Positions 13,848-16,315 of a DNA stretch of 16,315 bases are shown here, piece after piece. Location of the stretch: positions 1 through 16,315 of the forward strand of contig CAJTNK010000044.1 in assembly GCA_910577885.1 (NCBI GenBank). Reading direction: 5' to 3'. Source of the DNA: an uncultured Rikenella sp. GTDB taxonomy: Bacteria > Bacteroidota > Bacteroidia > Bacteroidales > Rikenellaceae. The number at the start of each line of letters is the position of its first letter. Position 1 is the first letter of the stretch. The notes beneath the pieces were generated by a model. It made no database searches and was not told the DNA's origin. It saw only the letters and a program-made list of their open reading frames with translations. Both the position numbers and the translations under genes were made by a program.

Positions 13848-15085
13848 CAATACAAGTAGTTGTTAAACGGATACCGCCCCTCGTGTATCTCCCGCACCAT
13901 ACCGTACAGATCCTTCCGCAGCCGGTCGAGGTTGGTCCGCTGACGGGCCGAAATGAAAATACAAGGACTCCCCTCGTTCCGCGCCATCCAACTGTGCTGC
14001 AACTGCTCCAAAGTCCAATTCTCGCGCGTCTCGGGCAACAGATCGTCGGCCTCCTTCTCGACGTACGTATAGGCGTCTATCTTGTTGAAAATCAAAAACA
14101 CCGGTTTATCCCCCGCCCCGATCTCCCGCAAAGTTTGGTTCACGACCGCAATTTGGTCCTCGAAGTTCGGGTGCGAAATGTCCACCACGTGCAGCAACAA
14201 ATCGGCCTCCCGCACCTCATCCAGCGTCGACTTGAACGACTCGACCAGCTGCGTGGGCAGCTTCCGGATAAACCCGACGGTATCCGACAGCAGGAACGGC
14301 AGGTTGTCGAGCACCACCTTCCGCACCGTCGTATCGAGCGTGGCGAAGAGTTTGTTCTCGGCAAACACCTCGCTCTTGCTCAGCAGGTTCATGAGCGTGG
14401 ACTTCCCGACGTTCGTATACCCCACCAGTGCCACCCGCACCATCGACCCCCGGCCGCTGCGCTGCGTAGCCATCTGCCGGTCGACCTTCACCAACTGCTC
14501 CTTGAGCCGCGCAATCCGGTCGCGAATGATCCGCCGGTCGGTCTCGATCTCCCGCTCCCCCGCCCCGCCGCGCGTTCCGGTCCCCCCTCTCTGCCGTTCC
14601 AGGTGGGTCCACATCCCCGTCAACCGAGGCAACAGGTACTGCAACTGCGCCAACTCCACCTGCGTCTTCGCATAAGCCGTCGTGGCCCGCTGTGCGAAAA
14701 TATCCAAGATCAAACGCGTACGGTCCTGAATCCTGATCCCGAGCTCCCGCTCCAGGTTCCGGGTCTGCGACGGCGAGAGTTCGTCGTCGAAAATCACCGC
14801 GCTCACTCCGCCGCTCCCGTCGCCGTCGTCCTCTTTCGAAGCGGCGATATACTCCTTGATCTCCTGCAACTTGCCGCTCCCCACGAAAGTCCGCTTATCG
14901 GGCGACGGAAGTTTCTGCATGAACGTAGCGACGGTCTCCAGTCCGGCCGTCTCGGCCAGGAACCGCAGCTCGTCCAAATACTCCTCGGCCTCCCTCACCT
15001 CCTGCCTGTCGCGCACGACGGCCACCAGCACCACCCGCTCCCGCTCCGAAGCGGCCGATCGTTCTTCCAATTTACCTTTTTCCAT
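13847..15085 (-). CDS. hflX: Ribosome-associated GTPase HflX
   Basis: 412 residues, normal length. HflX binds the 50S subunit and splits or rescues stalled ribosomes under stress. The N-terminal HflX domain (about 17-200) contains DDELSPSQTRNLE and the nucleotide-independent glycine loop RGGTGTRGGAGE (166-177); where most family members have GPGE this protein has GAGE. The G domain has the P-loop GYTNVGKST (222-230), LFATLDTT (switch region, 246-253), DTVGFI (268-273), NKID (334-337) and SAR (379-381). It heads a unit with the LuxE-like and flippase genes, overlapping the next gene by one base. Upstream are 159 bp without a gene that should hold its promoter. Confidence 0.97.
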   Translation of the reverse strand: MEKGKLEERSAASERERVVLVAVVRDRQEVREAEEYLDELRFLAETAGLETVATFMQKLPSPDKRTFVGSGKLQEIKEYIAASKEDDGDGSGGVSAVIFDDELSPSQTRNLERELGIRIQDRTRLILDIFAQRATTAYAKTQVELAQLQYLLPRLTGMWTHLERQRGGTGTRGGAGEREIETDRRIIRDRIARLKEQLVKVDRQMATQRSGRGSMVRVALVGYTNVGKSTLMNLLSKSEVFAENKLFATLDTTVRKVVLDNLPFLLSDTVGFIRKLPTQLVESFKSTLDEVREADLLLHVVDISHPNFEDQIAVVNQTLREIGAGDKPVFLIFNKIDAYTYVEKEADDLLPETRENWTLEQLQHSWMARNEGSPCIFISARQRTNLDRLRKDLYGMVREIHEGRYPFNNYLY

Positions 15086-15244
15086 AAAATCCGCTCAAAA
15101 ACACACCCCCCGAAACATACAACAACGAGGGGCAGCCCTCCTCAGCCCGCCTGGCAGAGGACGACCACCCACAAAATTACGCTTTTTTCGCTCTTCGCCG
15201 ACCCGCCGCCCGATTCTTCGCCCGGGAAAAGGCGAAAGAGCCCC
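15086..15244 (-). other. Gap upstream of hflX, probable promoter region
   Basis: There is no gene in these 159 bp. On the minus strand TAATTTTG (15172-15179) fits the bacteroidete -7 element TAnnTTTG and would give a leader of about 80 bases, but there is no TTTG at the matching -33 position. I see no clear terminator hairpin for the upstream gene. Confidence 0.35.
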
Positions 15245-16153
15245 TTATTTTTTCCCTTTATCGCTCCAGATATTCGCCTCGGGTTGCCCGACAACCTCCC
15301 CGTCCGAAATCGCCCGCCAATTGATCCTCAGACGATCGGCCAAACTCCGTCGATAGTTGACCTTCCCGGTCCAGGAGTCGATCGCCAGGTCGAGGTACAT
15401 CGGTTCGCTGACCTCCGTCCCTTCGACCAGCTGCAACCGCACGTACCACACGCCGTTTTGCTTTTCGCAGCACACCACCTCGTAATCCCCCATCCGGAAC
15501 TGCCTCGGATCCCACAACCGGACGAGATTCGGCAACACATTCACCTCCGATTTCGGCCCGTAGAGTTCCGAATTGAGCTTCACGCGGAACCTCATCGCCG
15601 GAACCAGCGTATCGATCATCGCCGCCGTCCTCATCGCCTCCTCCGCCTGCTTCTCGTTCTTGAACTCAGGCCGGTCCGGACCCTTGTACGGCCCCACCCT
15701 CCCCTGGTACATGGCGATATCCCCCTCCCCCGCCGTCGAGATCTTCAAAGCGGCCTCGCCGTTCTTCGAATCCACCGCCAAATCGAGCATGAAAAACCCA
15801 TTCACCGAGTCCATACAGCTCAGATTCATCATCCACACCCCCTCCGGATCCTTCTCGAGGCTATTGACCGCAAAATGGTCCTGATCGACCACCAGCGCAC
15901 CTCCCATATCCATCAATAACCACAGCGGGAATCCGGGTGTTTTGTTGAAATACCCCTGCACCGTGGCCGCCATCCCCTCCTCGGCCTGCAACAGGTCGGG
16001 CAGGAACTGAAACCGGCCCTCTTCCATCCAGCTGTCCACCTGCTCCGCCCGGGTCGTCGTGTTTTGCTGGGCCCGTACCGGGCTTCCGCCCCCGACCATC
16101 ACCAGACAGACAGTCAGTACCATCATCGTACCGATCCATTTCCGTATGCTCAT
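15245..16153 (-). CDS. Secreted protein of unknown function
   Basis: 302 residues, not recognised with confidence. A signal peptide is clear (SIRKW, then a hydrophobic core MMVLTVCLVMV, cleavage likely after PVRA, residue about 28), with no lipobox, so it is probably a soluble periplasmic or secreted protein. The mature part is acidic and rich in aromatic residues and methionine. The segment KISTAGEGDIAMYQGRVG faintly recalls the end of DUF4251-type bacteroidete proteins, too weak to name. The last 90 residues (VWYVRLQLVEG, YLDLAIDSWTGKVNY) look like beta strands. The start at 16153 was chosen over 16177 because the predicted promoter would leave only about 8 bases of leader for the upstream ATG and about 30 for this one. 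Confidence 0.75.
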   Translation of the reverse strand: MSIRKWIGTMMVLTVCLVMVGGGSPVRAQQNTTTRAEQVDSWMEEGRFQFLPDLLQAEEGMAATVQGYFNKTPGFPLWLLMDMGGALVVDQDHFAVNSLEKDPEGVWMMNLSCMDSVNGFFMLDLAVDSKNGEAALKISTAGEGDIAMYQGRVGPYKGPDRPEFKNEKQAEEAMRTAAMIDTLVPAMRFRVKLNSELYGPKSEVNVLPNLVRLWDPRQFRMGDYEVVCCEKQNGVWYVRLQLVEGTEVSEPMYLDLAIDSWTGKVNYRRSLADRLRINWRAISDGEVVGQPEANIWSDKGKK

Positions 16154-16188
16154 AACGTCTCTTTTTTTAAGGTTCATTCTTGATTCTC

Positions 16189-16220
16189 TAAAGGTAACTC
16201 ATATCAAATTTTCTTCCAAA
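16189..16220 (-). promoter_or_regulatory. Bacteroidete-type promoter for the secreted-protein gene
   Basis: On the minus strand TTTG (16220-16217) is followed after exactly 20 bases by TACCTTTA (16196-16189). This fits the known primary-sigma pattern of Bacteroidota, TTTG at -33 and TAnnTTTG at -7, with one mismatch in the last position. Transcription should begin near 16184. Confidence 0.7.
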
Positions 16221-16232
16221 TATTTTTCACCG

Positions 16233-16315
16233 GGTACCGCTCGCACCCGTTGGGTGTTTTGCTGGGGGTGCCGCTCGGCACTCGAACCGGGCCTGCCGGG
16301 TGAGAAATTTTCGGA
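16233..16315. repeat. Fragments of the window-start repeat family
   Basis: GGTACCGCTCGCACCCG (from 16233) and GGTGCCGCTCGGCACTCGAA (16267-16286) are followed by GGGCCTGCCGGGTGAGAAAT, which parallels the GGGGCCTGACGGGCGAGAAAA block at 854-873. The 20-base core is identical to 744-763. The element runs off the window, so another array may continue beyond the edge. Confidence 0.7.

Noticed and set aside
13883..15919. Very long open frame on the plus strand (678 codons) and others like it (2886-4799, 9031-10623, 5673-6761)
   Set aside because: They lie exactly opposite clear minus-strand genes (hflX, acyltransferase, TPR, mnmG), have Pro/Arg/His-rich translations and match no family; they are GC-rich antisense shadows.
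1..16315. Chromosome replication origin itself
   Set aside because: Despite the parS cluster I found no group of DnaA boxes (TTATNCACA type), no AT-rich unwinding region and no dnaA gene.

Overview
The window looks like a chromosomal segment from a Bacteroidota bacterium, most likely a GC-rich member of Bacteroidales such as Alistipes/Rikenellaceae (inference). The reasons are the gene set and order (hflX, a LuxE-like acyl-activating protein, a flippase, dut, a TPR protein, an EnvC-like protein, ybeY, mnmG), the bacteroidete form of YbeY, a DUF4435 protein, a fused OlsF/GlsF-like acyltransferase, and a clear TTTG-N20-TAnnTTT promoter. All twelve genes I can support are on the minus strand. 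The long open frames on the plus strand are shadows of these genes.

Layout in transcription order, from high to low coordinates. A secreted protein of unknown function (15245-16153) has its own promoter. hflX (13847-15085), a LuxE-type acyl-activating protein (12831-13847) and a MOP-family flippase (11388-12827) form one tightly packed unit. A 250-bp structured repeat follows, and then a second unit: dut, a signal-peptide TPR protein, an EnvC-like protein with a degenerate LytM domain, and ybeY (11065 down to 7229). A second copy of the repeat precedes mnmG (4857-6743) and a bifunctional membrane-lipid acyltransferase (2931-4808). A third copy precedes a DUF4435/TOPRIM-like protein (1628-2614), which is followed by a small lipoprotein (954-1523).

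Three layers of non-coding signal stand out. (1) Four near-perfect ParB-binding parS sites (2617, 4832, 7375, 13164) lie within about 10.6 kb. Two are intergenic and two sit inside coding sequence, so the segment is probably part of the centromere-like region near the chromosome origin. (2) Three 250-bp intergenic repeats share one orientation. Their stems differ between copies by compensating base changes, and their two ends resemble each other as inverted repeats. (3) The first 0.95 kb has no credible gene. It holds a tandem array, period about 176-177 bp, of large nested hairpins with identical outer arms but completely different, still perfectly paired, inner stems. Fragments of the same family recur at the far end of the window (16233-16315). 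This array is the best candidate here for something undescribed.

The genes are mostly housekeeping: ribosome and tRNA maturation (YbeY, MnmG, HflX), nucleotide hygiene (Dut) and envelope biogenesis (EnvC-like, flippase, acyltransferase, acyl-activating protein, lipoprotein). The only gene with a possible defence link is DUF4435, and it lacks an obvious partner.
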